From Ornithodoros turicata (Eukaryota; Arthropoda; Arachnida; Ixodida; Argasidae), in NCBI RefSeq assembly GCF_037126465.1, contig NC_088201.1, forward strand, positions 227,484,016 to 227,548,015: a stretch of 64,000 nt of DNA, read 5' to 3'. The translations under genes and the position numbers were made by a program. The stretch's first letter is position 1; each line of letters starts with the position of its first letter. Shown one piece after another: positions 31,572 to 43,138 of the stretch. The notes beneath the pieces were generated by a model, which did no database searches, was not told the origin of the DNA, and saw only the letters and a list, made by a program, of their open reading frames with translations.

Positions 31572-34490
31572 GGCTAGTTCCATCTCAAATCGAACAATCC
31601 GGTACACTTGATGTCTCGAGGAAAAGAATATATGTTGAAGCCATCGGTGAGATAGGAGAAATAAACGCTTTCGGAATCCTCTGCACTGCGCGGTTCGGGA
31701 AATAGGAGAGGAGGAAGAAACTGCCTCTCTGAAGACGATGTCGTCGCGCGCAGGTTTGAGCGTTCCCTACAGGGCTATTTCTTGTTGCATTGTAGTAATT
31801 TCTTGATCTGGCTTTAGACCACCCAGGGCACAATAAGTTCCTTGGTTGGCGGTGGTGTGTCGGTTTTTGTTTCTCTGCAAAAAAATGTCAAAGTTGACTC
31901 AAAGCACAGAAAAGCACCGTATTCACTGCAACTTTGCGGGGGATGTAAAAAACGGATAAGATTGAGCTTTATGCCGTTTAATTTGTCATTCATGGCGCTA
32001 TCAAATTGTATATCATTTGTTACTGTATTCTGTCAAGAACGTAAGCGATACGTCATTAAGTAGCACCATACCATTGAAAAATGACGAACTTCCGAAGCCT
32101 TTACCTAAAAAAAAACACCAAAAATTATGCTCTAAAATTGTATATGGCGTAGGTAGTCCCTTGCTCTATGCACAGCAGAAAAATGAAAATTCGGACTTGG
32201 TCAATATGCGCACTATGAATTCTTTGCCACCCCTATACACGGGGCGCATTCAAGTGGTGGCCCCGTGGCCCGCGTGTCGCAAAATCGAATTTTCCAAAGG
32301 GTCTTTCAACTTCTGTCTTCACATGAAAGTAATTAGTACAGTTTGAAGCCGTTCTTAGCGTTGATGTTCATAACAGTGCTGTAATCGCTGAATGTACATT
32401 GTGGAGCAACCAGATGTGCTAGCACTTTTTTGCGGGATGTCACACATGCATTGCAAGTGCTGGGAGCCCGTGAAGAACAGAATGCTTTTACATCTTTGTA
32501 AGAGGTATATCTGTTCAGGGTAATTACAAACAAGTCAGGAGAGACGCAGTGACCTCCAGCATTCTTTGAAACATTTCCTTTCTTACCGCTCCATGACCTC
32601 GGACGGTGTAAATCACACACAGGAAAGTGTCGTTGTGTAGTGTCTAACGCACACATTCAAGGCTAATTCATGGTGCCTTTTGTGAACCTTACTGAAACAG
32701 CCCGACTGGCGCCACAGTCCAATATGCTCTTCGGTTCGACATGCTGCGACCATGGGAAAATCCTAGTCGGATTAACTCTAGGATGACACCTCGATGGCAT
32801 CTTCGTTGTACAGAGCTGACCGCGTGTATTGCGCTGACCACCGCCTCACACACAGGAAAAAAGTGCTTCGGACAAAGAACTTTCGCGTTGCTTCAGAGAT
32901 CGTCGTAGCTGCCATAAAGAATGTGGTTCTAGCGGATCAAACCGATGGTGTATCAGAAATGGCCTAGCTGTACAGAAGCTGCTTGAAGTACTTCACAGCA
33001 AAGGTGGCTGAATCACAGCAAACCCAGCAATGTCACCCACATTTCAAGGAAGCTCACAGAGTGAGCCGTTTGTGCACCAGCCCGACATGGTCGAAGAAAT
33101 CATATCATCTGAAGCCATTAACGTCACACCGCTTAAGTAAAGCCGGAATTGGTGAAGGCATATGCACAGCGGAAACACTCCCAAATACGTGAATAAATGG
33201 GCAGAGAGACAGGCCGTAAACTGGAGACCCCTTTCGGCGTTGTCTTGCCAGGAACGTCCGCGAGGAGAGGCCAGGATTGCAGCGAGTTAGCATGTAACGT
33301 GAGAAGAACCCATCAAGAAAACCTGACAAGAACCTGCCATCAAAAGTAACGTTAAGGAAAGTGGCTCCTACAACAGCCTAAAGCAGTTCATGACACGAGC
33401 ACTCTCATCCACCTAGGATGGATGCTGTGCATTACTTACGTTATCTTCTTACCTTCGTTACCTCGTATTATTCGCTGTCAAGTTGTTTTTATTCTGTGTA
33501 CAGTAAAAATGCTTCGATATGATTACTGTGGACAAATATTCCTCTTATAAAGACGCAAAAGTATTATAAAGCATTCCGCTCATCACGGGCTCCCAACACT
33601 TGCAATGCATGTGTGACATCTCGCAAGAAATGCGACCACATCTGGTTGCTCCACAATCTACATTCAGCGCTTACAACACTGTTATGAACGCAAACGCTCA
33701 CAACAGCTTCAAATGCTAGCAGTTACTTTTCATGTGAAGACAGAAGTTGAAAGTCCCTTTGGAAAATTCGATTTCACAACAAGCGGGACACCGTGCCATC
33801 GCTTGAATGCGCTCCGCATATAGGGGTGGCAAAAAATTAACAGCGCGCCTACCAATCAAGTCCGAATTTTGATTTTTCTTCTCTGCATAGTCCAAGGGAC
33901 TACCTATAACATATAAAATTTTCGAGGAAAGTTTTTGGTGGGTTCTTTTAGATAAAGGCTTCCGAAATTCGTCATTTTTCGGTGGTATGGTGCTACTTAA
34001 AAAGGTATCTCTTACGTTCCTGACAGAGTAGAGTAACAAATGATATATAATTTGATAGCCCTATGAATGAAAAATTAAAGGGAATAAAGCTCAATCTTAT
34101 CCGTTTTTTTACATCGCCCGCAAAGTTGCAGTGGATATAGTGCAGTTCGGCGCTTTGAGACAACCTTGATATTTTTTTGCAGACAAACAAAAACCGACAC
34201 AGCACTGCCAACCCAGGAGCCTATTGTGCCCTAGGTGGTCTCAAGCCAGATCAATAAATTACTGCAATGCTACAATAAATAGCCTTGTAGAGAACGCTCA
34301 AACCTGCGCGCGATGACAGCGTCTTCTGAGAGGCCGTTTTTTCCTCCTCTTCTATTTCCCGAACCGGGCAGCGCAGAGAATTCCGGAAGCGTTTATTTCT
34401 CCTAACTCACCGATGGCTTCAACATATTTTTCTCCCGATCATTCGAGACATCAAGTGCATCGGATTGTTCGATTTGAGATGGAACTAGCC
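31572..34490. mobile_element. Long inverted-repeat element, arms about 910 bp
   Basis: The left arm (31572-32480) starts GGCTAGTTCCATCTCAAATC. The right arm (33577-34490) is its inverse and ends with the complement. The arms look 80% or more identical by eye. The spacer of about 1.1 kb (32481-33576) has no recognisable gene. Both arms keep the same pair of short ORFs, about 73 and 108 codons. No target duplication is evident at the outer ends. It could be a fold-back transposon, a DNA transposon with very long terminal repeats, or an inverted segmental duplication. Confidence 0.6.
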
Positions 34491-37400
34491 AAGGGGTATT
34501 TCCAATTGTGATGTGTCAGCCTATCTCTCAATATTTGAGAGCGGTCTCATTGGTTTCGGCGTCTCTGATTAGTCGCAAACCCGGTACCCTAGATCAGCAT
34601 TTTCGGTACGGCTTCTCGAGAAGGAGCAGCAGAGGGACAGCACACGACGACAACTTCGCCTGGCATGCTAGGGGTCTTAGGATGCTAGGAAATGTCTCCG
34701 GGGTAAAGCAGACGAAGAAGAGTGCGTGCTTACAAGACCAGTGAACGAGACCCCCTTCTGAAGCTCAAGTGTGTCGGCGGTAAGATACTTCGTGATATCT
34801 CACCACCTCCCAACCCGTCTTAGTTATCCCGTCTCCCAACACGATGACTTGGAGCTAGCTGACCGGGCATCCGCAGCATGAAAACTTTTCTAAAACTGTT
34901 TGTCATGAAGTAGTTTTTGGGGCTCATATCGAAGCAGTACGCGTACCCGGTGCTGTTACCGCGTCAACGAACATGCATGCATTCAGGATCCGATAAACTA
35001 TTCGACGGAGACTGCAGTGCGTGCCCTTCCGCAGGACTGAAGTCTGTTCTTCAATGAGAATTGGTCTTCTACTGGAGGCTGTTGTTCAAAAGAGATTGGT
35101 GTTCGGAATATCGGTGCTCCCGACTTGAGGCCTTTACTTCACTCAATGTGACACAGGCGTTCTTTGACGCAGATTGCAACATATATATATATATACATGT
35201 TGCACACCTATACAAAGCTGTCTTGCTCGGGGTCCGTCACACGTTTTACGCATCGTTCGAGCGGGTGTTCGCAGAGTTCTACACAGGGTGCTCTGGAATT
35301 CGGAAGGCGCTGGCTAACTTCGTCTGTGCTCTTCGAAGAAACGCATGGAAACTGACCTGATTTTGCGGGCAGGAGTTGGTACTATACTAGTTCTAGTTGT
35401 AGTCCTATAGTTTTCTGAGATAGTTACGTGGCGAGTTGACGACTGGGCAACAATAGGGCCTGGAGAGGGAGGTCGTTCAGCCGTGACGTGACTTGGCGCT
35501 GTTCCAGTTAGGCTCCTCCTAATATCCAAACTCTCTCTATAAACGGCTCTCGTCTAGAGGAAAGAGTCACGCCCTGTGTTTCTTTCCACCATGGTTTAGG
35601 ACACCCTCCCCCTTCCCCTCCTCAAGATCAGTTCCTCCGTGTCATATGATGTGACGTAGCTTTGCCGCTGTACGTGACGAGACTTGATCACTTGCTGGCG
35701 AAGTGTTCTCAAAGGGGTCACACAAACCCCGCGTCGTTGCACTTACCCTCAAGCTGGAGCTTTTTGCGAAACTACAATCCTGCTCGCACGTCATAGAAAA
35801 TGCCATTTTGCTGACACGTGACTTTATTTACATTTACATTTGGCACTTACCGACATATTTTCGTCGTCATGACGCCGAAAGTTGAACATACACTATGTGG
35901 TGCTTCTTCCGCAACATGGTAGCCCATTTCTCCCTAGTCTAACTACATCGCGTCGCATGAGTGAGTCTTAACGCGCGGTCCTCATCACACTTTTGTAAGT
36001 AGTTAACAGCGCGAGACTTCATGTGGAAACCTGCGCGTTTTACTTCGCGATTATCGGATAAAAATAACAACCGTGAAAGGCATCTAACACGTCGTGCAGA
36101 AACGACAACCGATTTGTTTACAAACGGTCATGGGCGCCGCCACCTTTAAGGCCACGTGTGCCTCGACGTTTCCTATGATATGCGACCAGGACCTGCACAG
36201 GACACATTCGTTCGCCCAGCACGCTTTCGTCTACGGAGCAATGCACTGGACGCCACCCTGGTTTTCTTGAGATCCCATTCACGGGAGGAGGGTGGGGAAG
36301 AGGGGGAGGGAGCGCTGCAAAAAATGAGCTCATACACGGCTTTGATTGAGCTTGTCTGCTAATTCCATCAACCGTGCAGGGGAGAGGGGAGGTAATTTAT
36401 TGGCAGAAAGAAAAAAAAAGAGAAAGGGAATCACCCGCGGGATCAGTGCAGTAGCTAAGAGACAGAAGTAGCGAAACAGAGTAGAACAATTTCAACGTTA
36501 ATTCCAAGTGGGAAATAGCACACGCATATGAAAGTATTTGAAGGTTCTTCTAGTGCTATGGAACAATCCACCATCCTAACGCTTTGCTGTAGACGCCCTG
36601 CAACGATTTCTGACAGACACAGGCTCGGCTCGACGTTGACTGTGACTACTCCACTGTGCCAGTGACCACGTATTTCAGAGTCCATTGCCTGCAACCAGGG
36701 ACGGCGAGCGAAATTACAGACCCTGGGGTTGTTCTCCGATGTTCTCTGTTGTCCCCCGGGCATGACCCTTAAATGCTACACTTGCATACTTTTTTATGCA
36801 TATGTAAACACAGTGTGTATATTCTATTCTGCGCTGTCACACATCTCAGCTAACAACTGTATTGGCACCAGTGTTACCACTAAATAAGGGGTGACGTAGC
36901 TGCCAGGCTCTACAGGATGTCCAGAGCAAGTTGAAGTGGTTGAACAGAGCAGTACGCCATTGATATAGTAATAGTTGGTAAGGTTCTGTTTGGTAGTATG
37001 AAACAAAGTGCAGAACTGCGTCAAACATTGGTTTATTATTTTTAGAGGCGAACTACAGAGTACTTGCTGGAATTGTTATTACATGTTAGCATGGTGAAAG
37101 ACTACAGCAGCCATACGCATGGGCACCTCTGGTTTGAGAGAAGAAAATGAAGTATGCAACGCAGCTCTCGTGAATGCAAGTTTATGTAATCAAGTAATGA
37201 TTAGAAGATGATGAACAAAAGTGTACACCTCTTAAAAGCATCCTGGCTTATTCGGATGTAAACAAGAAAATGTCCCCAGAATGTCATATTAATGATAAAG
37301 TAAACTAAAATTAAATAACAAAAAAAGGAAAAGAAGAAACTCGCGAACCATATACAGAGCCCTGATGGTAGGCAAGACAATGCTGCAAATAGGAATCAGG

Positions 37401-38119
37401 AAGGAGGCTGCACAACATTTGTCTACTCTGAATAGTGAGCTGCGGTGATCGTGTTCTCTCACCTCAGGGGTTTCAGACTCTGCTGAGGGAATTACCTGTA
37501 AACATGAAAGCAGATGAGGGAAGAGAAAAGAATTGATACATAGGTTCAATATATATATTTTGTTACAATATGGTTTCTAAGGTCATGATAAACGGACGCT
37601 ATTTTTATCCACCGTACATCACCTGAGCATAGTTCTATTACTTACTTCGAATTTGTCTTTTTTTTTTACTCTCTCTCTCTCCCCCTCATATGTGCCGCAA
37701 GCCGCCGCAAGGTTCCAAGACTCACAGATGACAATTAACCAATTTACGCAGTCGTGAAATCTGTGATAGCATTAGAACCACACGGACTGAGAGTTCTTCG
37801 TTAGCCCCAATAACGAAAAGTGCTCACGCTTTTGCGCCGTTTAGGTGGGTCTTCTTTCCCCGGTGTGGACAGGTATTGTGATGGCACTGCACCTTCATTC
37901 AGATGACCCTGAGCTCGGTATCCAGTACGTTGAGGAGCTTCAGCGTCCCCCTCGTAATCGCAATCATGGAACTGTTCGCTACAAACACAAGCAGTCGATG
38001 GCACCGCGCAGTCAATCCATTCTCGCCATCGGATTGGTTCGTGGCATCAAAAGATGCCCGTCTCGTCACCGAGAAGTATATGACACTGGAAGCAGGGCGA
38101 ATATTGACGTGAAGTAGGG
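34491..38119. other. No gene recognised
   Basis: Contains a (TA)n run (35179-35194), a GAGG-rich stretch (36285-36315) and a CT run (37668-37685). No ORF with a motif and no transposon ends recognised. Confidence 0.35.
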
Positions 38120-38400
38120 CAACCAAACATCCAACATCGTCTCGGTATGTCGGCGAAAACCACAGGATGCGACTGCGATAAACTGCGACCATCGCGCGGA
38201 AGCTGGCGTTATGGAGATTTCCACTCGCGATGGACGCATATGCGGAATACTACGGCGCATGCCATTGGCGGGACCGGTGCGATGACGTGTCGCGGAACCG
38301 GCCGTAGTTGCGTCAAGTTGCTCGCTGCGTCTCCGCGCTGCAACTCGCCAGGGCGCGGCGCGAGCTGTGCTCCCTCCGCCCCTCAGTTTTAATTCGCTCC
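38120..38400. promoter_or_regulatory. CpG-rich block, possible promoter
   Basis: Markedly CpG-rich compared with flanks (CATCGCGCGGAAG, CTACGGCGCATGCCATTGG, GCGTCTCCGCGCTGCAACTC), with a CCAAT box on the minus strand at 38263-38269. No adjacent exon recognised. Confidence 0.25.
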
Positions 38401-39549
38401 CGAGAAGACTCCTCGAATGATGAAGGAAAAATTTTGGTTCTATACTAACAAAATGTTTTCTTTCTAATGAAAACTAGAAAAAAGTCATTTCAAAGTACAT
38501 TTAAGTCTAGGTGATTTCGATACACCCTTTGAAGGGCAGTACAAGAGCTGAGAGACACGAAAAAAAAAAAAGGTAGAACCCTATTACTCAGCGCCTTACT
38601 TTGCCTCCTAAACACAGGTTCCCTAACCTTCATAAATGTAGGTACGCATACTCTTTTGCCCTTTTTTGTCTCTTCCAATGTACAGACTGGGAGGTGGGCG
38701 AGGACCCGTATAATAGCGGGTACTTTCCGGTTCTCCTCAAACTCGATGTCATAACATATAGGCCAGATACTTATACACGCCAATAAAATATATCACACGC
38801 AGACCTGAATCTCTTGCAGAGGAAAGCAAATTTGCCACTTCACTCCTTGTCAAGTTTAGATGTTGTGCAAACAAATAGCCTTGTAACCTGCATGAGCCTT
38901 GTAGCCGATCTTATCAATACCATCGTCAATGCAGCCCTCCAATCCGTTACTCAAACGTCCCCAAGCATTCCGACGCTTGGTGGACAAGGGACTGCGTGAA
39001 GAATCAGAAGGGACAAAATCGAGCGTGGAGTATATTCCGCAGGTACCCAACTACGCAAAGTATATGTATTTTTTAAAGCAGGAGCAAACACAAGACGAAT
39101 TTCACCAAGGGGCGAAACGCGAGTCATTGAATAACAGGTTCTGATTTCGTAGTAGTAACCCTCAATCAAAAATGTGTGGGACATACTGAGAAAAAGTACG
39201 GGCGACTAAACGAACATCTGTATTCCCCTTTTGTGTGTCAATGGCACACCGTCTCAAAACATTAGAGGGACAGGTCAATGCTCTTGGCAAGCCTTTTGAA
39301 TACATGTCAAGTTCCTTACATTATTACAGAAAGAGTGCATTGCATTACAGAAACGATGTTTTACAGTGGAACATGATACGACCAGTCTGAACTGCACAAA
39401 AACATATAGGCAGAACAACACAGCAACTCAAACCAGCATCGTGTTTATTGTTCACTAAGAATGAAACCACGTACAATGTACGTGGGTAACAAGGGAGAAG
39501 GAAGGACGGGAAAAAACGGAAGGGCTACAAAGAACGAGGTCACGAAGCG
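38401..39549. other. No gene recognised
   Basis: Short ORFs only; A-run at 38560-38572. Confidence 0.35.
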
Positions 39550-39660
39550 GTCAAAGAATACGGCTGAAAGCAGGATCCATTGACACATACGCGTTCCATT
39601 TATCGAGTTCATCCACCAGCTTGCCCGCGTATACGCAATTTCATCCTAATAACTGTTAGT
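39550..39660 (+). repeat. PLE-type 3' tail word
   Basis: ATTTATCGAGTTCATCCACC then AGCTTGCCCGCGTATACGC, matching the tail at 29755-29790. Upstream coding sequence is not seen. Confidence 0.4.
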
Positions 39661-39934
39661 TTACCGTGATGTCTTTCATGTTTGTTTTCCTCTTTGTTCT
39701 TTTGTTTTTTTTATTTATTTGTTTTCCTTTTTCTTTGTTTTTCTTTTTGTTTGCCTTTAGTTTTCCCCTTTTTTCCTGGGAATAGCAAGCCGCCATACCG
39801 GTGGCTAACCTTTCCCTCTTATTTTTTTTATATATAATAAACATATCCCCCTTTTTTATTCTTTCATGACATGTCGTCTTTTCTGGCAGATTACTGGGAA
39901 TATGCGTAGAACTGGACGTGCACGTCTTTTCATG

Positions 39935-40200
39935 ATGCGCCATACTGAGCTGTTTAAGGCGTCCGCTCGCTGGTTGTAATCGGGGTCGTGCTGACAACCC
40001 GGAAATGGGCCGTTGGAATCCCACCACATGTTGTGCTGTTCGATATTTTCCCTGGTTCTTCCCAAGTATGTCCGGGACCTATGCTAACCCCATTGTCTAC
40101 CACTCCTTTCTGTCGTCCTCGCTCCATCTGTTCATGTCGGTACTGCGCTCGTAGCCGCAGTTGCTTGGCTGCACTGACAAGGAATTTCGAATGAAACGAT
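39935..40200 (+). mobile_element. SINE fragment, Ruka-like, decayed
   Basis: Keeps TTTAAGGCGTCCGCTCGCTG, a ruined B box (GTTGGAATCCC), the GTTGTGCTGTTCGATATTTT body and the GCTGCACTGACAAGGAATTT end seen in the complete copy at 13782-14088. The 5' tRNA head is partly missing. Confidence 0.6.
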
Positions 40201-40303
40201 GCGACAATTCGTGTTATTAAGATGTCACGTTTGTCACGTCCACCGAGGCAGCATTGCTTGCGGCGCTGTTCACGGGAAGGTTTTTTTTTTCTCTCTAAAA
40301 ATC

Positions 40304-40500
40304 CCCACTAGCATCACATCACATTTATTTCAGCTTTCATAACCGAAACGTAGTCGTCATTGTCTGCCGCTACGTTGCGGGAGAGGCAAACTTCTTCATT
40401 CCTAACGCTTCCGCCACACCGGCAAACTTGGATAACTGGCACGCATGATATGTGCCAGTGGTGTTAGTCGGAAACCGTGCCTGTGGCGATGTTCGAAATA
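40304..40500 (-). repeat. Copy C of the poly-Asp ORF repeat family
   Basis: On the minus strand VPVIQVCRCGGSVRNEEVCL is readable and a weak acidic tail DNDDYVSV follows; aligned with 28420-28704 and 59530-59732. Confidence 0.45.
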
Positions 40501-40539
40501 ACTATCGCATATCGCAATCCCCTGTGGCCGGCCTTCCAT

Positions 40540-42075
40540 TTGATGCCAATACACTCTCTCAATCTACTCCCCGTTTTTGTTTTTGCGTTCGCGGATGACA
40601 TCTCTGTGATCGTTTCTCGCGAGTGTTCCCTAGGGCCCGTTTTGAAGGCGTTTGAGGACTACGGAGCCGTTTCAGGGGCAAGACTGAATAGGTCAAAAAG
40701 TGCAGCACTGTTTTTGAACAACCAGCCTTCCTGCGGAGCTCCTTTCTGTGTTCCAGTGAGGCCAGAAGTCAAAATTCTTGGCGTGACTTTTGATTGCACT
40801 GGAATATCTACCGTAAATTGGCCACGAGTGTTTAACCGTTGCAGAGCTGTCCTGCGGCAGCTTAAGTTTGTTGATTTGCCCATCACGTTTCGTGCTCATC
40901 TGCTACTGGCCTGGTACTACAGTCGCTTGTGGTTTTTAGGAGTCGTTGCCACGCCGCCACCACGAATCTGTTCGGTGGAGTGGGTCGCGAGATCTCGCTT
41001 GCACCGTACACGTGACCAGGGCGGCTTAGCCTTGACGGTGGTGCTCGACAAATGTCTTGCACTTTAGTCGCGCGTTTATTTCGAGGCATTGCACACTCCC
41101 GAACACCCAGCGTGCGCATTAGTGCAGTACTCTCTGGGATGTGCTACCAGGTGGTTCGTTGAGAGCCCTAGGTTTCGGCCTAGGTCCGAAGTCCTGTCTC
41201 ATCAATACAGTGCTTGTGTTGATGTTGTACGGCGTTTGCGACTCCAGCTTCCGGACGCTGACCTCCAGTTATGGGCTGTCAGCGATTTTTATACAGCTAT
41301 CCGGGAGTTGGAGTCTGGTCCCCCAGTTCCTTCGGTGCCGACGAAGCTATCTTGGCGTCGAATCACTGCGGGCTGGCTAGATGCACGCCGCGCCAGTCTT
41401 CTGTGGAAGTTGGCCCACAACGTTCTTCCTCTTCGCGAGCGACTACACCGCTTTCACATCTCTCGCTCTGACGGTTGCCCGTCTTGCGGGATGTGTGAAA
41501 CCGCAGAGCACTGTTTCCGGCGTTGTCGTGTTCCTCTTTTGCTGTGGCGCAGAGTAACCCAGATATTTCAGCTGTCGACTGTCGCCTGGGCCACCGTACA
41601 GTTCCTGGAACCGTTGCCTGTTCCGCGCGTTCAGCGTAAACAATTGGCTTTATTAATTACCGAGATCAACTTTCAAATTTGGATCCGTCGTTGCCGGCTG
41701 GCTTTCGGTGGCCCAGACTTCGGAGACGCAGCTATATTTCAGGCTGTCAGGTCAGGGCTTCCTAGCCACATTGTCCGTGAGCAAGCACTGTATGGTCTTG
41801 TGGAGTGCTCTCGCCGCTGGCTGACGTCTACTCGTCTTTTCCGCCACGTTCAGGGTGAGTGGCAAATCATGTTCTAGCCAGCTCGCTAGGACCGTACTGC
41901 ACTCTGCAGCGGCTCTCCTGTGTTTGGATTGTTCGCTTGGTATGGTCAGTACGAAAAGCAAACTCTCCTAGAGAGTGTTGTTATCTAGCTTGTAGGACTG
42001 TAACGTAAAGTTAGTGTCTGTCCAAAGGGGACTACCTCCATAGGTAGCTCTCCTGCTTGATGACAATACACGCAA
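40540..42075 (+). pseudogene. LINE 3' half: reverse transcriptase and C-terminal zinc knuckle
   Basis: Starts inside the RT at FAFADDISVIVSR (catalytic Asp pair present), then GARLNRSKSAAL and VKILGVTFD. A TAG at 41065-41067 interrupts the frame. The next ORF (to 41877) has RRITAGWLDARRASLLWKLA and the C-terminal zinc motif CPSCGMCETAEHCFRRC (C-x2-C-x7-H-x4-C), ending at FRHVQGEWQIMF. The 3' UTR carries the hairpin block ACCTCCATAGGTAGC at 42028-42042. It is 5'-truncated. The clade is uncertain; the C-terminal zinc knuckle suggests an L1/Tx1-like line. The same family recurs four or more times in the window. Confidence 0.75.
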
Positions 42076-42087
42076 TCTACTCCTCGA

Positions 42088-43136
42088 TTTTTTGTGGCAC
42101 AAGGCTGAGGTGCTTTACGGCATTCCGTTCATTCGGTGGAGCACGGTCCAGTTACTGAGCTCGCTCCCAGTTCCGGTCTGCGATAGACGCCAGTTTGTAC
42201 TCCTGGCGGTAGAAATAAACTGCCAGGTCTGGATAGCACGCTGCATAGCTGTGCACGGTGGCCGTGCTCGCACCGCCGTTGAGGTACTGAACAGGGTCAG
42301 AGCGGGCATCCGTAGAGTGTTATCCCTTTGAAGGGCGGTGGTTTCATGCTGATACCACCCGCGTTTCGCCTTCTGTACCTCAAGCGCGCAGTGGTTTTGC
42401 ATTGAAAACCACGTCAGCCGACGGCTCAGGGAGCGCCATCTCGGGGATACCGGTGCAAACGCGCTCGTTTCGCGCCAAGGCGCGCGCGGGAAAATCAAAG
42501 TGAAGAAAAGTGAAGAAAAAGAAGCGTGTGCTGGTCAACATCTTTGTCCTCTTTTGATCGGATTTTCTAGACGAGTCTCATACGAGATGTTTTGACATGA
42601 AATGTACAATGTCGGGCTGCATGACGCAGGGACCCAACTGTTTCCTAGACCATCATACGAGGTGATTTTTTGACACCAAAGGTGCGCTGGTTTCATACGT
42701 GTAGTACCACCCTATATCCTGAAAGGTAAATGAAATATTCGTGAAAAAAAATGTCTGGCGGATATCAGGAAGATGTCATGAGGCACAGGACGAAGTATTA
42801 TGACAAAAAAAATGTATTCTAAATGTAGTGCCCTTCAAAGGGGGGGCCGTCCAGTTTGGTAGGCGGTGGCAAACATCAGCGACCCTCTTCGAAGAAAGCA
42901 ATGGTAGGTATGTCATCCGCTTCTAATATCCTTCGTGCTGCTGTCCCACGAGCAACTCTCCGTGAGTTTTGGTTTGTTGAGGTGGCATCTAGCACGTACA
43001 TCAATCCCAGACCTGCCGTGAGCTCGTCTTTGGGTGTTGGCATTGCGATGGTTGTAGACTAGTGCGTTTGTTGCGTTAAAGGGAGCCAGCCAATATGGCT
43101 GGTCTTCCACGATGATGCCAATACATATATCCACAG
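42088..43136 (+). pseudogene. LINE 3' end, founder-like copy of the tandem array, split by a MITE
   Basis: Encodes FLWHKAEVLYGIPFIRWSTV, LPVPVCDRRQFVLLAVEINC, QVWIARCIAVHGG, then is interrupted at 42322 and resumes at 42842 with VQFGRRWQTSATLFEESNGR and YVIRF plus stop. It is the only copy here that keeps the Trp in GRRWQT; the following tandem copies have TGA there. It closes with the hairpin GGGAGCCAGCCAATATGGCT. Confidence 0.65.
42322..42841. mobile_element. Short TIR insertion in the LINE end (MITE-like)
   Basis: Bounded by inverted CCCTTTGAAGGGC (left about 42324-42336) and GCCCTTCAAAGGG (right about 42830-42842). Compared with the tandem copies, about 22 bp of LINE sequence are missing at the insertion point. 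No ORF and no target duplication. Confidence 0.5.
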
Positions 43137-43138
43137 CC

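Noticed and set aside
31041..31577. 178-codon ORF as a gene
   Set aside because: Overlaps a mariner remnant antisense, no domain, no splice or poly(A) context.
35175..35200. (TA)n tract at 35179 as another PLE boundary
   Set aside because: No hammerhead, GIY-YIG or inverse arm was found beside it.
39656..40027. 123-codon Lys/Asn-rich minus ORF
   Set aside because: Arises from a TTTTGTTTT-rich tract and runs into a SINE; low-complexity artefact.
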